Below are positions 34,859 through 44,107 of a DNA stretch of 64,000 bases, in pieces. Under the pieces are notes generated by a model. The model had not been told where the DNA came from. It worked only from the letters and a program-made list of their open reading frames with translations, and ran no database searches. The stretch comes from Caulobacter sp. Root655 (GTDB lineage Bacteria > Pseudomonadota > Alphaproteobacteria > Caulobacterales > Caulobacteraceae), in NCBI RefSeq assembly GCF_001427665.1, contig NZ_LMHC01000001.1, positions 622,780 through 686,779 on the forward strand. The letters are read 5' to 3'. A program made the position numbers and the translations under genes. The number at the start of each line of letters is the position of its first letter. Position 1 is the stretch's first letter.

Positions 34859-36307
34859 ATGCGCCAGTTCGGCCTTGCCCTGCTTTCCCTGTGCCTGTCG
34901 GGCGCCGGGCCCGCCTTCGCGCAGTCGCCGCCGGCGGGTCCGGTCGGTGACCACGTCCGTGCCTTTGTCGCCTCGGTGAACAGCACCGATCCGGCCGAGA
35001 CGTCGAAAATTCGCGACCGCGATTTCGGCGAGGAGTTCAACAGGCAGGTGTCGCTGCGGTCCTTCCAGCGGTTCTCCCGCAACCAGCGTCGGGCGACGGG
35101 CGGGATCGACCTGGTCGCCGTCCGTCCCGCCGATCCAGGCGCTTCGCGCGTCGAGGTGGTGCTGAAGGATCGGCTGTATGGCGGCCTGCACGGCCTGAAG
35201 CTGGAGTTCGAACCGACCGGGGAGCGCCGGATCACCTCGGTCGAGCCTGGGGCCGCGCCGGCCTGGAGCGCGGGGCTGGCGTCGCCGTTGCCGGCCAAGG
35301 CCCTGGCGGCGAGCCTCGAGCGGATGGTGGCCAGGGGATGCGAAGCCGACGTGTTCTCGGGCGCGGTGCTGGTGGCCAAGGACGGCGCGGTGCTGGTCGA
35401 AAAGGCCTGCGGCGAGGCCAACCGGCGCTACCATGCGCGCAACACCGTCGAGACCCGCTTCAACCTGGGCTCGATGAACAAGATGTTCACCGCCGTGGCG
35501 GTGCTGCAACTGGTCGAGGCGGGCAAGGTTTCGCTGGACGACCCGCTGAGCCGCTATGCCGACGAAACCTGGCTGCCGCGCGCGGTCTCCGACCTGATCA
35601 CCGTGCGCCAGCTGCTGACCCACACCAGCGGCCTGGGCAGCTATTTCGGCGACAAGTTCCGGGACAGTTCGCGGGCCCTCTACAGCCAGGTCGACGACTA
35701 CAAGCCGCTGGTCCAGGGCGAGACGCCGGAGTTCAAGCCCGGAACCCAATACGCCTACAGCAACACGGGCATGCTGATGCTGGGCGTGGTGATCGAGAAG
35801 GCCTCGGGCGTCGGCTATTTCGACTATGTGCGCGAGCACATCTACAAGCCCGCCGGCATGACCCGGACCGACAGCTATCCGATGGACCAGCCGATCGAGA
35901 ACCTCGCGGTCGGCTATGTCTACGCGCCGGACCAGCCCTATGGCTGGCGGGAAAACACCTTCGACCACACGTTCCGGGGCAGCCCGGCCGGCGGCGGCTT
36001 CTCGACGGTTGGCGACCTGCTGCGGTTCGCCACGGCGCTGCGGGCGGGCAAGCTGGTCTCGCCGGCCGGGCTGAAGACGCTGTGGACCGACCATCCGCCG
36101 AACGGCTACGGGGCCGGCTTCACCGTGCAGGCCTCGGCGGCGGGCCGGATCGTGGGCCACGACGGCAGCTTCGCCGGCATCAGCAGCCAGCTCGACATCT
36201 ATCTGGACCGTGGCTACGTCGCGGTCGCGCTGTCCAACCAGGACGCCGGGGCCACGACCCTGATCGGCGCGATCCAGAGCGAGATCGCGCGCGTGGCCGG
36301 GCCGTGA
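34859..36307 (+). CDS. Exported serine hydrolase, beta-lactamase/class C family
   Basis: A 482-residue protein with a signal peptide (1-21, ending PAFAQ). An N-terminal domain of about 120 residues (RAFVASVNSTDPAETSKIRD ...) precedes the serine hydrolase domain. The catalytic S205-M-N-K208 is followed by the Y300-S-N302 motif (AYSNTGML) and HDGSFAGISS near the C-terminus. This places it with penicillin-binding-protein-like esterases and peptidases rather than true AmpC enzymes. Substrate is unknown. It converges on the J-domain gene with an 18-base gap. Confidence 0.9.
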   Translation: MRQFGLALLSLCLSGAGPAFAQSPPAGPVGDHVRAFVASVNSTDPAETSKIRDRDFGEEFNRQVSLRSFQRFSRNQRRATGGIDLVAVRPADPGASRVEVVLKDRLYGGLHGLKLEFEPTGERRITSVEPGAAPAWSAGLASPLPAKALAASLERMVARGCEADVFSGAVLVAKDGAVLVEKACGEANRRYHARNTVETRFNLGSMNKMFTAVAVLQLVEAGKVSLDDPLSRYADETWLPRAVSDLITVRQLLTHTSGLGSYFGDKFRDSSRALYSQVDDYKPLVQGETPEFKPGTQYAYSNTGMLMLGVVIEKASGVGYFDYVREHIYKPAGMTRTDSYPMDQPIENLAVGYVYAPDQPYGWRENTFDHTFRGSPAGGGFSTVGDLLRFATALRAGKLVSPAGLKTLWTDHPPNGYGAGFTVQASAAGRIVGHDGSFAGISSQLDIYLDRGYVAVALSNQDAGATTLIGAIQSEIARVAGP

Positions 36308-36325
36308 AACTCGGGCGGGGGCCGC

Positions 36326-36976
36326 CTACCCCGTCAGTCCCGACTTCTGCAGGGTCTTGTAGGCCTTGATCACCCGCTGCAGCTTGTGTTCGGCGCTGCG
36401 GTCGCCGCCGTTCATGTCGGGGTGGCAGCGCTTGAGCAGGTCCTTGTACTTGGCGCGGATGGCCGGACCGTCGGCGTCGGCCTCGAGGTCGAGGTCGGCC
36501 AGGGCCTGGCGTTCCAGCTTGCCCAGGTTGCGGCTGACGGCGGCGGCCTCGGCCTTGCGCTGCTGGGCGCGGAACAGGCCGAACGGGTCGTTGAGGTGGC
36601 GGGCGTCGCGGGCGGCCATGGCGGCGGCCTCACGCGATCGGCCGTCGGCCTTCATGCTCCAGGTGGGGCGGCCGCCGGTCATCTTCTCCTGCTCCTGCTG
36701 CGAGCGGATCTGCCCCTCGCTCATGCCGGCGTAGAAGTTCCAGTTCTTGTTATATTCGGCCGCGTGCTTGACGCAGAAATTGTAGTAGACGCCCGGCATG
36801 TCGCGCGACTTGGGCGCCTTGGCCGTGGCGGCCAGGCGGCACTCGGGGTGGTCGCAGCGAACCTCGCCCGGTTTCAGGGCGAAGACGTCGTTCTCCCGCG
36901 CCTTCTCTTCCGCCGTTTTCGGGGGGCGGACGCGGATGTCAAAAAACTTGGGTCGGTATTCGAAGTCGGCGCTCAT
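36326..36976 (-). CDS. J-domain-containing protein
   Basis: A 216-residue cytoplasmic protein with a C-terminal J domain (about 150-214). The HPD tripeptide lies in LLKRCHPDMNGG; YKTLQ follows. The N-terminal half (FFDIRVRPPKTAEEKARE ... CDHPECRLAATAKAPKS) includes cysteines that may bind metal. This architecture is the one usually located next to cobS and bolA in alphaproteobacteria. It likely stimulates DnaK for a specific client. It is divergent from bolA, with 59 bases between the starts. Confidence 0.92.
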   Translation of the reverse strand: MSADFEYRPKFFDIRVRPPKTAEEKARENDVFALKPGEVRCDHPECRLAATAKAPKSRDMPGVYYNFCVKHAAEYNKNWNFYAGMSEGQIRSQQEQEKMTGGRPTWSMKADGRSREAAAMAARDARHLNDPFGLFRAQQRKAEAAAVSRNLGKLERQALADLDLEADADGPAIRAKYKDLLKRCHPDMNGGDRSAEHKLQRVIKAYKTLQKSGLTG

Positions 36977-37035
36977 GGCGCTTAGAGTAAGCCGCAGCTA
37001 TTTCCGTTCAAGGATTGACAAGCAAGGAAGCCGTC

Positions 37036-37308
37036 ATGGGCGCCGTCGCAGACACCATCGCCGCGAAATTGACCACCATTTTTTCGCCCACTCGACTCGA
37101 GGTGGTCGACGACAGCGACCGCCACCACGGCCATGCCGGTCACCGCGAGGGCGGGGAGAGCCACTTCAACCTGCTGATCGAGGCAGAAGCCTTTGCGGGC
37201 AAGGGGCGGGTGATCCGCCAGCGACTCATCCACCAGGCCCTGGCCGAGGAGTTGGCAGGGCCGGTGCACGCCCTGTCGATCGTCGCCAAGGCCCCTGGGG
37301 AAGCTTGA
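37036..37308 (+). CDS. BolA family protein
   Basis: A 90-residue BolA-fold protein. The signature runs LEVVDDSDRHHGHAGHREG-type loop, SHFNLLIEAEAFAGKGRV and RQRLIHQALAEEL. It carries histidines expected to co-bind an iron-sulfur cluster with a monothiol glutaredoxin, and it acts in iron-sulfur trafficking or regulation. ATG 37036 is preferred because AAGGAAG lies 5 bases upstream; a TTG at 37015 is less likely. Its J-domain neighbour is the conserved partner in this gene order. Confidence 0.93.
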   Translation: MGAVADTIAAKLTTIFSPTRLEVVDDSDRHHGHAGHREGGESHFNLLIEAEAFAGKGRVIRQRLIHQALAEELAGPVHALSIVAKAPGEA

Positions 37309-37397
37309 CGCTAGAGAGCGAAAACGGGCTTGCAAGCCGGCCCCGCGACTGATTGCCTCTGCGCCCGGCGCAGCTTGCCGGAGAGGCGGATCTGGGC

Positions 37398-37814
37398 ATG
37401 AGCGCGCGAGAAACGGCAACTTCCGAGGAAGATCTGGCGGCGGCGCTGCCGGCGCTGCTGGCCCGGGCCTATGCCCGCTACTCGAATTTCACGGTCGCCG
37501 CGGCGGTGATCGACGAGGACGGCGTCGCCCATCTGGGGGTCAATGTCGAGAACGCGGCCTACCCGTCGGGGACCTGCGCCGAGCAGACGGCGATCGGGGC
37601 GATGGTCACGGCCGGCGGACGCAAGATCGCCAAGGTGCTGATCGCCGGCGGCTCGAACACCGTGGTCCAGCCCTGCGGGGCCTGCCGCCAGCGGATCGCC
37701 GAATTCGCCAGCGACACCTGCGAGATCATCTCGGTGCAGGATGGCCGCGCCACCCGCCGCACGCCGTTCTGGAGCCTGCTGCCTGATTCGTTCGGACCCC
37801 GCGACCTGGGCTGA
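37398..37814 (+). CDS. cdd: Cytidine deaminase
   Basis: A 138-residue zinc deaminase of pyrimidine salvage that converts cytidine and deoxycytidine to the uridine forms. The zinc site has C60-A-E62 (SGTCAEQTA) and P92-C93-G-A-C96, as in tetrameric cytidine deaminases. Length fits that class (about 130-140). The ATG at 37398 is chosen because upstream in-frame sequence is not family-like. It follows bolA by 89 bases on the same strand. Confidence 0.92.
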   Translation: MSARETATSEEDLAAALPALLARAYARYSNFTVAAAVIDEDGVAHLGVNVENAAYPSGTCAEQTAIGAMVTAGGRKIAKVLIAGGSNTVVQPCGACRQRIAEFASDTCEIISVQDGRATRRTPFWSLLPDSFGPRDLG

Positions 37815-37895
37815 GGTCGGGGCTGAGCCAGGAAGGGGGCGGGGCAGGAAAAAGGGGCGACGTCGCCGTCGCCCCTGGATCGTGTCGCCGGGCTC

Positions 37896-39926
37896 TCAGA
37901 GGCCGCCGGGCTTGCACTCGTTCTGGAAGAACTTCTCGATCTCGACCAGCTGCAGCTCCATCATGGCGGGGGTCATGGTGACGTAGCCATGGCCCATGTC
38001 CTTGATTTCAAGCCACTTGTACGGCTTGTTCGCCGCCTTCAGCCCGGCGATGAACCGCCTGGAATCCTTGATGTCGACGTTGGTGTCGCGGTCGCCGTGG
38101 TAGAGGAAGATCGGGATCTTGGCGTCGCCGGCGTGCTGGATGGCGTCCAGTCCGCCGACGAAGGGCCGCTGGAACTCGCGGCCCAGGCGGCTGTCGGCGG
38201 TGACCCGCTTCATGTCCGCCAGGCTGCCGCCCGCGCCCGACACCGCGCACTGATAGAGCCCGTTGGGCCGGATGGTCGCGGCCAGGGCCGAATAGCCGCC
38301 GTAGGAATAGCCGAACATCGCGATCCGCTTGGGATCGGCGACCTTCTGGTCGACCAGCCACTTGGCGCCGTCGTCCTTGTCGTCCTGCATCTTCTGGCCC
38401 CACTCGCCGTCGCCGGCGGTCCAGAGCTTGCGGCCCCAGCCTTCGCTGCCGCGGAACTGGGGTTGCAGCACGGCGTAGCCGCGGCTGGCGAAGTACTGGT
38501 TCCAGCCGCCGTAGTCCCAGTCCAGCGAGTCGCGTGACCACGGGCCGCCGTGCGGCAGGATGATCGTCGGATAGGGGCCGGGACCGGCCGAGGCGGGGGG
38601 CGTCGTCAGGAAGCCCGGAATGACCAGCCCGTCCCGCGCCGTGTACTGCACGAGCCGGGTGTCGCCGAGACTTGCGGGCTTGATCCACGGCCGCTCTTTG
38701 CCCAGCAGGGTCAGCTTGCCGTCCTTGCTGAGCAGGTAGTATTCGCCTGGCTCCTTGGGACCGGTCCTGGCGACGATCGCGGAGGTCTGGTCGCTGGACC
38801 ACGAGGTCAGCACCAGGTCGGCCCCGTCGGCGATGCTGATCTTGGCCTTCTTGCCGGTGCCCGGATCGACCCAGTCGAGGGGCATGGTCTTGAGGCCCAG
38901 CGCCGCGCGGACGCTCTTGTCCATCGCCGCCAGCCTCGGATCCGTCCAGTAGACGCCGGAACGGGCGCCCAGGTAGCGGAAGCCCATCAACTGGCCGGCG
39001 TCGTTCTCGACGACTCCGCTGGCGTCGAACAGCTTGTGCTCGAAAGCCGGCTCCAGGAACGTCTTGGCTGTCACGTCGTATTCGTAGATCCCGGTCTTGT
39101 CGCCGTTCCGGGTTCCCGTGACGTAGACGACGTTGGGGTCCTCGCTGAAGCCCGCGATCCCGAAGACGTTGCGGTCCTTCAGATAGGAGCGGAAGTGCGG
39201 CCCCCACTGGCCGTTGGGAGCCTTGATCCACTGGACGTAGACGGCCTTGCCGTCCTCGTAGTCCAGCTCGACCTTGGCGCGGACCTCGCCCTTGTTGTCC
39301 ACCTGCAGGTCGCCGAACTTGTCCGAGCCCCGCTCAACCCGCTCGGCCGTGCCGGTGTAGACATTGGTGCGGTAGATGTCGCCTTCGCCCTCGGTGCTGG
39401 TGTCCATCACCAGGACATGCTGTGGATCGCCCGGCAGGCGGCTGAGCAGCGCCGGGTTTCCGGCCCGCTTCTCGAGGTCGGCCTGGTCGCTCGTCGCCCG
39501 CTCCTCGGGCAGGGCGGAGGTCCATTTCTCGCCCTTCAGGTCGGTGATGTAGAACTTCCCCAGATGCCCTTTCCACGACCCGACCGTCAGGGTCTGCTGG
39601 GCCACGACGGCGAGCCGGTCGTCCTTGATGAACTGGACGCTCATCAGCCGCATGTGTTTGGAGCCGATCGTGAACGGCTGCTTGTCCGGGTGGGCCGTCT
39701 CCCAGACGGCGATGATCTGCTCCTCGCCGTCGTTGGAGATCAGGCCGACGATGTGCTTGCCGTCCGGCGACAGGCTCACGTCCGACAGTTCCGGGTAGCG
39801 GGTCAGGTCCTTGGCGCTGGGCGCCGCCGCGATGGCGGGCGAGGCCCCGCCGGCCATCGCCGAGACCGTGCCCAGGCAGGCCGCCGCGGCCATGGTCAGC
39901 AGCAATTTCTTGAAGCGAGAACCCAC
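37896..39926 (-). CDS. Exported S9-family prolyl oligopeptidase-type peptidase
   Basis: A 676-residue protein with a signal peptide (to about residue 34, ending PAIAA). A WD/beta-propeller-like N-terminal domain starts with YPELSDVSLSPDGKHIVGLI. The C-terminal alpha/beta hydrolase domain has nucleophile Ser in FGYSYGGYSALA, Asp in YHGDRDTNVD and His in DMGHGYV. It probably cleaves oligopeptides in the periplasm. GTG 39926 has GAGGGG upstream and directly precedes a good signal sequence. It is divergent from the TonB-dependent receptor, so peptide uptake and processing could be linked. Confidence 0.92.
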   Translation of the reverse strand: MGSRFKKLLLTMAAAACLGTVSAMAGGASPAIAAAPSAKDLTRYPELSDVSLSPDGKHIVGLISNDGEEQIIAVWETAHPDKQPFTIGSKHMRLMSVQFIKDDRLAVVAQQTLTVGSWKGHLGKFYITDLKGEKWTSALPEERATSDQADLEKRAGNPALLSRLPGDPQHVLVMDTSTEGEGDIYRTNVYTGTAERVERGSDKFGDLQVDNKGEVRAKVELDYEDGKAVYVQWIKAPNGQWGPHFRSYLKDRNVFGIAGFSEDPNVVYVTGTRNGDKTGIYEYDVTAKTFLEPAFEHKLFDASGVVENDAGQLMGFRYLGARSGVYWTDPRLAAMDKSVRAALGLKTMPLDWVDPGTGKKAKISIADGADLVLTSWSSDQTSAIVARTGPKEPGEYYLLSKDGKLTLLGKERPWIKPASLGDTRLVQYTARDGLVIPGFLTTPPASAGPGPYPTIILPHGGPWSRDSLDWDYGGWNQYFASRGYAVLQPQFRGSEGWGRKLWTAGDGEWGQKMQDDKDDGAKWLVDQKVADPKRIAMFGYSYGGYSALAATIRPNGLYQCAVSGAGGSLADMKRVTADSRLGREFQRPFVGGLDAIQHAGDAKIPIFLYHGDRDTNVDIKDSRRFIAGLKAANKPYKWLEIKDMGHGYVTMTPAMMELQLVEIEKFFQNECKPGGL

Positions 39927-40251
39927 CTTAAACCCCTCACGAGAGAACCGACGTTCGCCCGGACGGTAGCGACACTTGCCCCCGTTCGGCAATGTGGCTT
40001 CGGCGTGGCGCAACTTTTAAGGGTGATGGGCGAAAAGCCCGGTGTGGTGGGCGCTCAACGCCGAAAAGAGCACGTCTTTTTTGCAAAGCGGCGATATTGC
40101 GACCGTGGTGTGACTATATTGTAACGGGAGGCGCAAGAAAAAGCCCGACCCCGTCTATCGCGTTGTAGCCCGTGTTTTGACCTGCCTAAGTTGTCCCGTG
40201 AACCTCGGGGGAGCGATGTCACAATGCCCATCAGCGCTGCGGGGAGTAGAT
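39927..40251. promoter_or_regulatory. Divergent spacer of peptidase and TonB receptor genes
   Basis: A 325-base region holding the promoters of both genes. It contains an AT-rich segment (GTGACTATATTGTAAC near 40110) likely to include a -10 element. No clear operator palindrome is seen. GGGGAG at 40241-40246 is the ribosome binding site for the receptor start at 40252. Confidence 0.45.
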
Positions 40252-43200
40252 ATGTTGTTACGTAATAGCCTTCTGTGCACGACCATGATCGTCGGGGTCG
40301 TCGCCATGGGCGCGCCGTCCATCGTCTTGGCGCAGGACACCTCTTCCGTCCCGCCGGCCGCTGCCCCGGCCGCCACCGAGGTCGAAGAACTGGTCGTCAC
40401 CGGTTCGCGGATTCGGCGCAACGAGTTCAACAGCATCTCGCCGGTCCAGGTGATCACCTCGGAAGGCTCGACCCTGGCCGGCCTGGTCAGCGGCAGCGAG
40501 ATTCTGCAGGGTTCGTCGGTCTCGGCCGGCTCCACCCAGATCAACAACCAGTTCGGCGGCTTCGTCGTCAACGGCGGCGGCGGCGTGAACACCGTCTCGC
40601 TGCGCGGCCTTGGCGACCAGCGCACCCTGGTGCTGCTGAACGGCCGGCGCCTGCCGCCTGCGGGCACGCAGGGCGCGGTGGCGGCCGTCGACCTGAACAT
40701 CCTGCCCGACGCGATCGTCGATCGGTATGAAATCCTGAAGGACGGCGCCTCGTCGATCTACGGCTCCGACGCCGTGGCCGGCGTCGTCAACGTCATCACC
40801 CGCAACAAGCTGGACGGCGGCCGACTGGAAGCCTCGGGCAAGTTTGGCGGCGGCGGTGACGGCGGCAACGAATACACCTTCAGCGGCGCCTACGGTAAGG
40901 TCCTGGATCGCGGACGCTTCCAGATCAGCGGCCAGTACTATGAGCAGAAAGCGCTCAAGTTCGGGGACCGCAAGGACCTGATGTGCGACGAGCAGTATAC
41001 CTTCGATCCGACCACGGGCGCGCGCAACGACTGGATCGACGTCGACACCGGCACGTTCAAGTGCACCGGCCCGTCCGGCGCCCTGTTCAACTACATTCCG
41101 GTGAGCCTTGGCCGGACCAGCGCCCTGGGCCCGGCGGGCGCCTTCTACGGCAGCCGCGCGCGGATTTCGACCGACGGCCCCGGCTATCCGGCCAATCCGC
41201 CGATCGTCGCCGCCTCGAACCCGGACGCCCGCCTGCCCGGCTACCGCTTCGCGCCGCTCAACGACCGCGACACGGTCAACGCCCTTGAAAGGGATGTCGA
41301 CTTCCTGTCGCCGGTGAAGCGCTACACGCTCTATGCCGATGGCCAGTACGACCTGAACTTCGGCGAGGTCTACGGCGAGTTCCTGGGCCACCAGCGCAAG
41401 TCGTCGCAGACCCAGGTCCAGCAGCTGTTCCCGACCATCGCGCCGGAAGCGCCCTGCGACGTGAACCCGTTCAACTGCGTTGGCGCCTCCTATGCGGACG
41501 CGGCCCACACGATCCCGGGCTGGGCCAGCGCCAGCCCCGGTGGCGTGGGGTTGTTCGCGCCGCAGGCCCTGGTGCTGACCCCGTTCAAGTTCGCCCAGGA
41601 CATCACCGTCTATCGCGGCGTCGCCGGCCTGCGCGGCAAGTTCAACGACAACTTCGGCTTCCTGAAGGGCTGGGCCTGGGACGGCTATGTCAGCTATTCG
41701 AAGAACCGCGGCAAATACACCCAGACGGGGATCGACAGCGACAAGTTCCTGGCCGGCATCGGCGGGGACTGGGCGAGCAGCGACTTCACGCCCATCGTCG
41801 GCCGTCACATCGACCTGTTCTCGGACGAAGTGCTGAAGTCGGGCAATCTGACGGCCTCGGACTACGCCTACCTGAAGCTGGTCGACAAGGGCGTCACCGA
41901 ATACGAGCAGACCGTCGCTGAATTCCAGGTGTCGGGCGATCTGTTCAACCTGCCGGCCGGCCCGTTGGCGGGCGCGTTCGGCGTGTCCTATCGTCACGAC
42001 AAGCTCGACGACCAGCCGGGTCCGGAAATGGCCCGCCAGAACTTCTACAACCTGGCCACCGCCAGCCGCACCAAGGGCAGCGACACGGTCAAGGAACTGT
42101 ACGGCGAACTGGAAGCGCCGATCATCAAGGCCGTGCCGCTGGTCGAAGCCCTGACCGTCAACCTGTCGGGCCGCTATTCGGACTATGATTCCTACGGTTC
42201 GAACTCGACCTACAAGGCCGGCCTGAACTGGCAGATCACCAGCGCCTACCGGCTGCGCACCAGCTACGGCACCTCGTTCCGCGCCCCGGCGCTGTTCGAG
42301 CTGAACCTGGGCAACCAGGGCGGCTTCCTGAGCCAGGCCTCGGTCGATCCGTGCATCCGTTACGCGCCGCCGGAAGGCGGCGGCGTGTCGAACCCGACCA
42401 TCGCCGCGAACTGCGCCGCCCAGGGCATCCCGGGTGACTACAACGGCGCCAATCCGTCGGCGTTCATCGTCACCGGCGGCGGCAAGGACCTGAAGCCCGA
42501 AAAGTCCAAGGCCTTCAGCGCCGGCTTCATCTGGACGCCGGACTTCGCCGACATCAACGTCGCGATCGACTATTACGAAATCGAAGTGAACAACCAGGTC
42601 ACCAGCAACGGCGCCGCCGTCATCGGCCGGTGCTACGCCTCGGCCGACTTCCCGAACAACCCGTTCTGCGCGCTCTTCACCCGTGACCTGGATCCGGACT
42701 CGTCGACCTATCTCGGCATCACCGACATCGACGGCAGCTACCGGAACATCGTCAGCCAGACCAGCCGCGGCATCGACCTGACGATGCGCTACAACCGTGA
42801 GATCGGCCCGGGCAAGCTCACCCTGGACGCCCAGTTCAGCTACACCCTGGAAGACTCCCAGGAGCTGTTCCCCGGTTCGACGGATGACTTCAACGGCGTG
42901 ATCGGCGAGCCGAAGGTCGTGGGCAACACCCAGCTCCGCTACCGCTGGCAGGACGTCACCTTCCAGTGGTCGACCGAGTTCGTGGGCCACCAGTCGAACT
43001 ACGACTACCAGTTCGGCACCGACATCTCGGCGCCGTCCAACCTCACCACCCCGCAGGGTTCGCGCTACAAGGGCAAGAACCATGCCGAGGCGATGTGGTA
43101 CCACGCCCTGTCGATCCGCTACGAAGCCGACAAGTGGGAAGGCGTCGTGGGGGTGACCAACATCTTCAACGAAGACCCGCCGAAGGTGTCGCCGGCCCTG

Positions 43201-43308
43201 CAGGATCGCGGCAACTTCACTTACAGCCGCGCGGGCAGCTACGCCTTCGCCAGCCAGTACGACTATATCGGTCGCCAGGTGTTCGTGAACCTGACCCGCC
43301 GGTTCTAG
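40252..43308 (+). CDS. TonB-dependent outer-membrane receptor
   Basis: A 1018-residue beta-barrel receptor. A signal peptide (1-28, ending IVLAQ) is followed by a TonB-box-like VEELVVTGSRI. The plug domain contains VSLRGLGDQRTLVLLNGRRL and DGASSIYGSDAVAGVVNVIT. The barrel ends GRQVFVNLTRRF with a terminal aromatic residue. The type resembles the large Caulobacter/Sphingomonas receptors thought to import carbohydrates, peptides or other nutrients rather than siderophores. The S9 peptidase divergent to it hints at peptides. An ATG at 40216 with its own GGGGGA is an alternative start but would lengthen the signal region. Confidence 0.94.
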   Translation: MLLRNSLLCTTMIVGVVAMGAPSIVLAQDTSSVPPAAAPAATEVEELVVTGSRIRRNEFNSISPVQVITSEGSTLAGLVSGSEILQGSSVSAGSTQINNQFGGFVVNGGGGVNTVSLRGLGDQRTLVLLNGRRLPPAGTQGAVAAVDLNILPDAIVDRYEILKDGASSIYGSDAVAGVVNVITRNKLDGGRLEASGKFGGGGDGGNEYTFSGAYGKVLDRGRFQISGQYYEQKALKFGDRKDLMCDEQYTFDPTTGARNDWIDVDTGTFKCTGPSGALFNYIPVSLGRTSALGPAGAFYGSRARISTDGPGYPANPPIVAASNPDARLPGYRFAPLNDRDTVNALERDVDFLSPVKRYTLYADGQYDLNFGEVYGEFLGHQRKSSQTQVQQLFPTIAPEAPCDVNPFNCVGASYADAAHTIPGWASASPGGVGLFAPQALVLTPFKFAQDITVYRGVAGLRGKFNDNFGFLKGWAWDGYVSYSKNRGKYTQTGIDSDKFLAGIGGDWASSDFTPIVGRHIDLFSDEVLKSGNLTASDYAYLKLVDKGVTEYEQTVAEFQVSGDLFNLPAGPLAGAFGVSYRHDKLDDQPGPEMARQNFYNLATASRTKGSDTVKELYGELEAPIIKAVPLVEALTVNLSGRYSDYDSYGSNSTYKAGLNWQITSAYRLRTSYGTSFRAPALFELNLGNQGGFLSQASVDPCIRYAPPEGGGVSNPTIAANCAAQGIPGDYNGANPSAFIVTGGGKDLKPEKSKAFSAGFIWTPDFADINVAIDYYEIEVNNQVTSNGAAVIGRCYASADFPNNPFCALFTRDLDPDSSTYLGITDIDGSYRNIVSQTSRGIDLTMRYNREIGPGKLTLDAQFSYTLEDSQELFPGSTDDFNGVIGEPKVVGNTQLRYRWQDVTFQWSTEFVGHQSNYDYQFGTDISAPSNLTTPQGSRYKGKNHAEAMWYHALSIRYEADKWEGVVGVTNIFNEDPPKVSPALQDRGNFTYSRAGSYAFASQYDYIGRQVFVNLTRRF

Positions 43309-43332
43309 TCGTCGGTGACTTGAACACAGGAA

Positions 43333-43366
43333 AGGGCGGACCCGCCGGGTCCGCCCTTTTTCTTTT
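43333..43366 (+). terminator. Intrinsic terminator of the TonB receptor gene
   Basis: An 11-base-pair stem (AGGGCGGACCC / GGGTCCGCCCT) with a 3-base loop runs directly into TTTTTCTTTT. It lies 24 bases after the receptor stop. Confidence 0.92.
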
Positions 43367-43399
43367 GTGCATCCGGTTTCCGCCGAGCGAGAGGGCCGG

Positions 43400-43768
43400 C
43401 TAGACCGCCTGGGCCGCCAGCCCTTCCAGCACCCGCCGCAGGTCGGCTTCGCGGAACGGCTTCTGCAGCACGGTGGCGCCCTTGTGGCCTTCCGACAGGC
43501 CGGCCTCGCCATAGCCGCTGGCGAAGGCGAACGGCACGCCGCGCTCCTTCAGGACGTCGGCGACCGGAAAGATCGGGCGGCCGCCCAGATTGACGTCCAG
43601 CAGGGCGGCGTCGATGTCGGCGCTGGCGGCCAGGCGCAGGGCCTCCTCCAGCTCGGCGGCGGGGCCGACGACCAGGCAGCCGAGGTCGCTGAGCATGTCC
43701 TCCACCAGCATGGAGACCAGAGCCTCGTCTTCGACCACCAGAACCTTCAGGGCGACGAGGGTCTTCAT
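43400..43768 (-). CDS. Single-domain response regulator
   Basis: A 122-residue stand-alone receiver with no output domain. Acidic pocket E13-D14, phosphoacceptor D58 (ALLDVNLGG) and K103 (LQKPF) are complete. The GGRPIFPVADVL and VPFAFASGYG segments place it among the receivers that often pair with HWE/HisKA2 kinases in alphaproteobacteria. It has no kinase neighbour. The start at 43768 (MKTLVALKV) is chosen over 43798. Confidence 0.9.
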   Translation of the reverse strand: MKTLVALKVLVVEDEALVSMLVEDMLSDLGCLVVGPAAELEEALRLAASADIDAALLDVNLGGRPIFPVADVLKERGVPFAFASGYGEAGLSEGHKGATVLQKPFREADLRRVLEGLAAQAV

Positions 43769-44107
43769 TGTTCGGAGCTCCAGGGCACGGATCGACAACC
43801 TCCCGGTGTGGGCGAGGCCAGGGCTATCATAGGGTAGGTCGATCCCCGCGGACAGCTCGTCCGGGAGGTCTCTGGACGGTCGGCGAGATCATCGATCCCG
43901 TCGTCCTCGGCGCGGCGCATTGCCTTGGCCAAGCTGCTTCCCCCCGCCGTGCGAACGTCCGGCGTGCTGACAACGCGCCGCCATGGTGACGGTTCCAGCT
44001 TGCCGCATCCTGCCGCCGTCAACGGTGCTTCTCAAACGGAATCGTCAGGATGGGACGCTGAATCAAATGCTTAGGTCAAAATCCCGACATTCCGACTAGC
44101 GGGCCGC
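43769..44107. other. 339-base spacer without a recognised gene
   Basis: An 85-codon minus-strand frame (43765-44022) overlaps the start of the receiver gene, but its sequence is not protein-like beyond a short stretch. I leave it unannotated. No RNA gene, strong hairpin or repeat family member is seen. Confidence 0.4.

Noticed and set aside
34859..36307. Serine hydrolase considered as a beta-lactam resistance gene
   Set aside because: It has SxxK and YxN motifs, but the extra N-terminal domain and low similarity to AmpC point to an esterase or peptidase role.
38550..40124. 524-codon plus-strand frame over the S9 peptidase gene
   Set aside because: Antisense to a complete peptidase with catalytic triad and signal peptide.
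40258..43512. 1084-codon open frame on the minus strand opposite the TonB receptor gene
   Set aside because: It is the mirror of a receptor with clear signal, plug and barrel. High GC leaves few stops in antisense frames, and the translated sequence has no protein-like features.
43765..44022. 85-codon minus-strand frame upstream of the receiver gene
   Set aside because: Overlaps the receiver start, lacks a convincing ribosome site and gives a proline/serine/arginine-rich tail; too weak to call.
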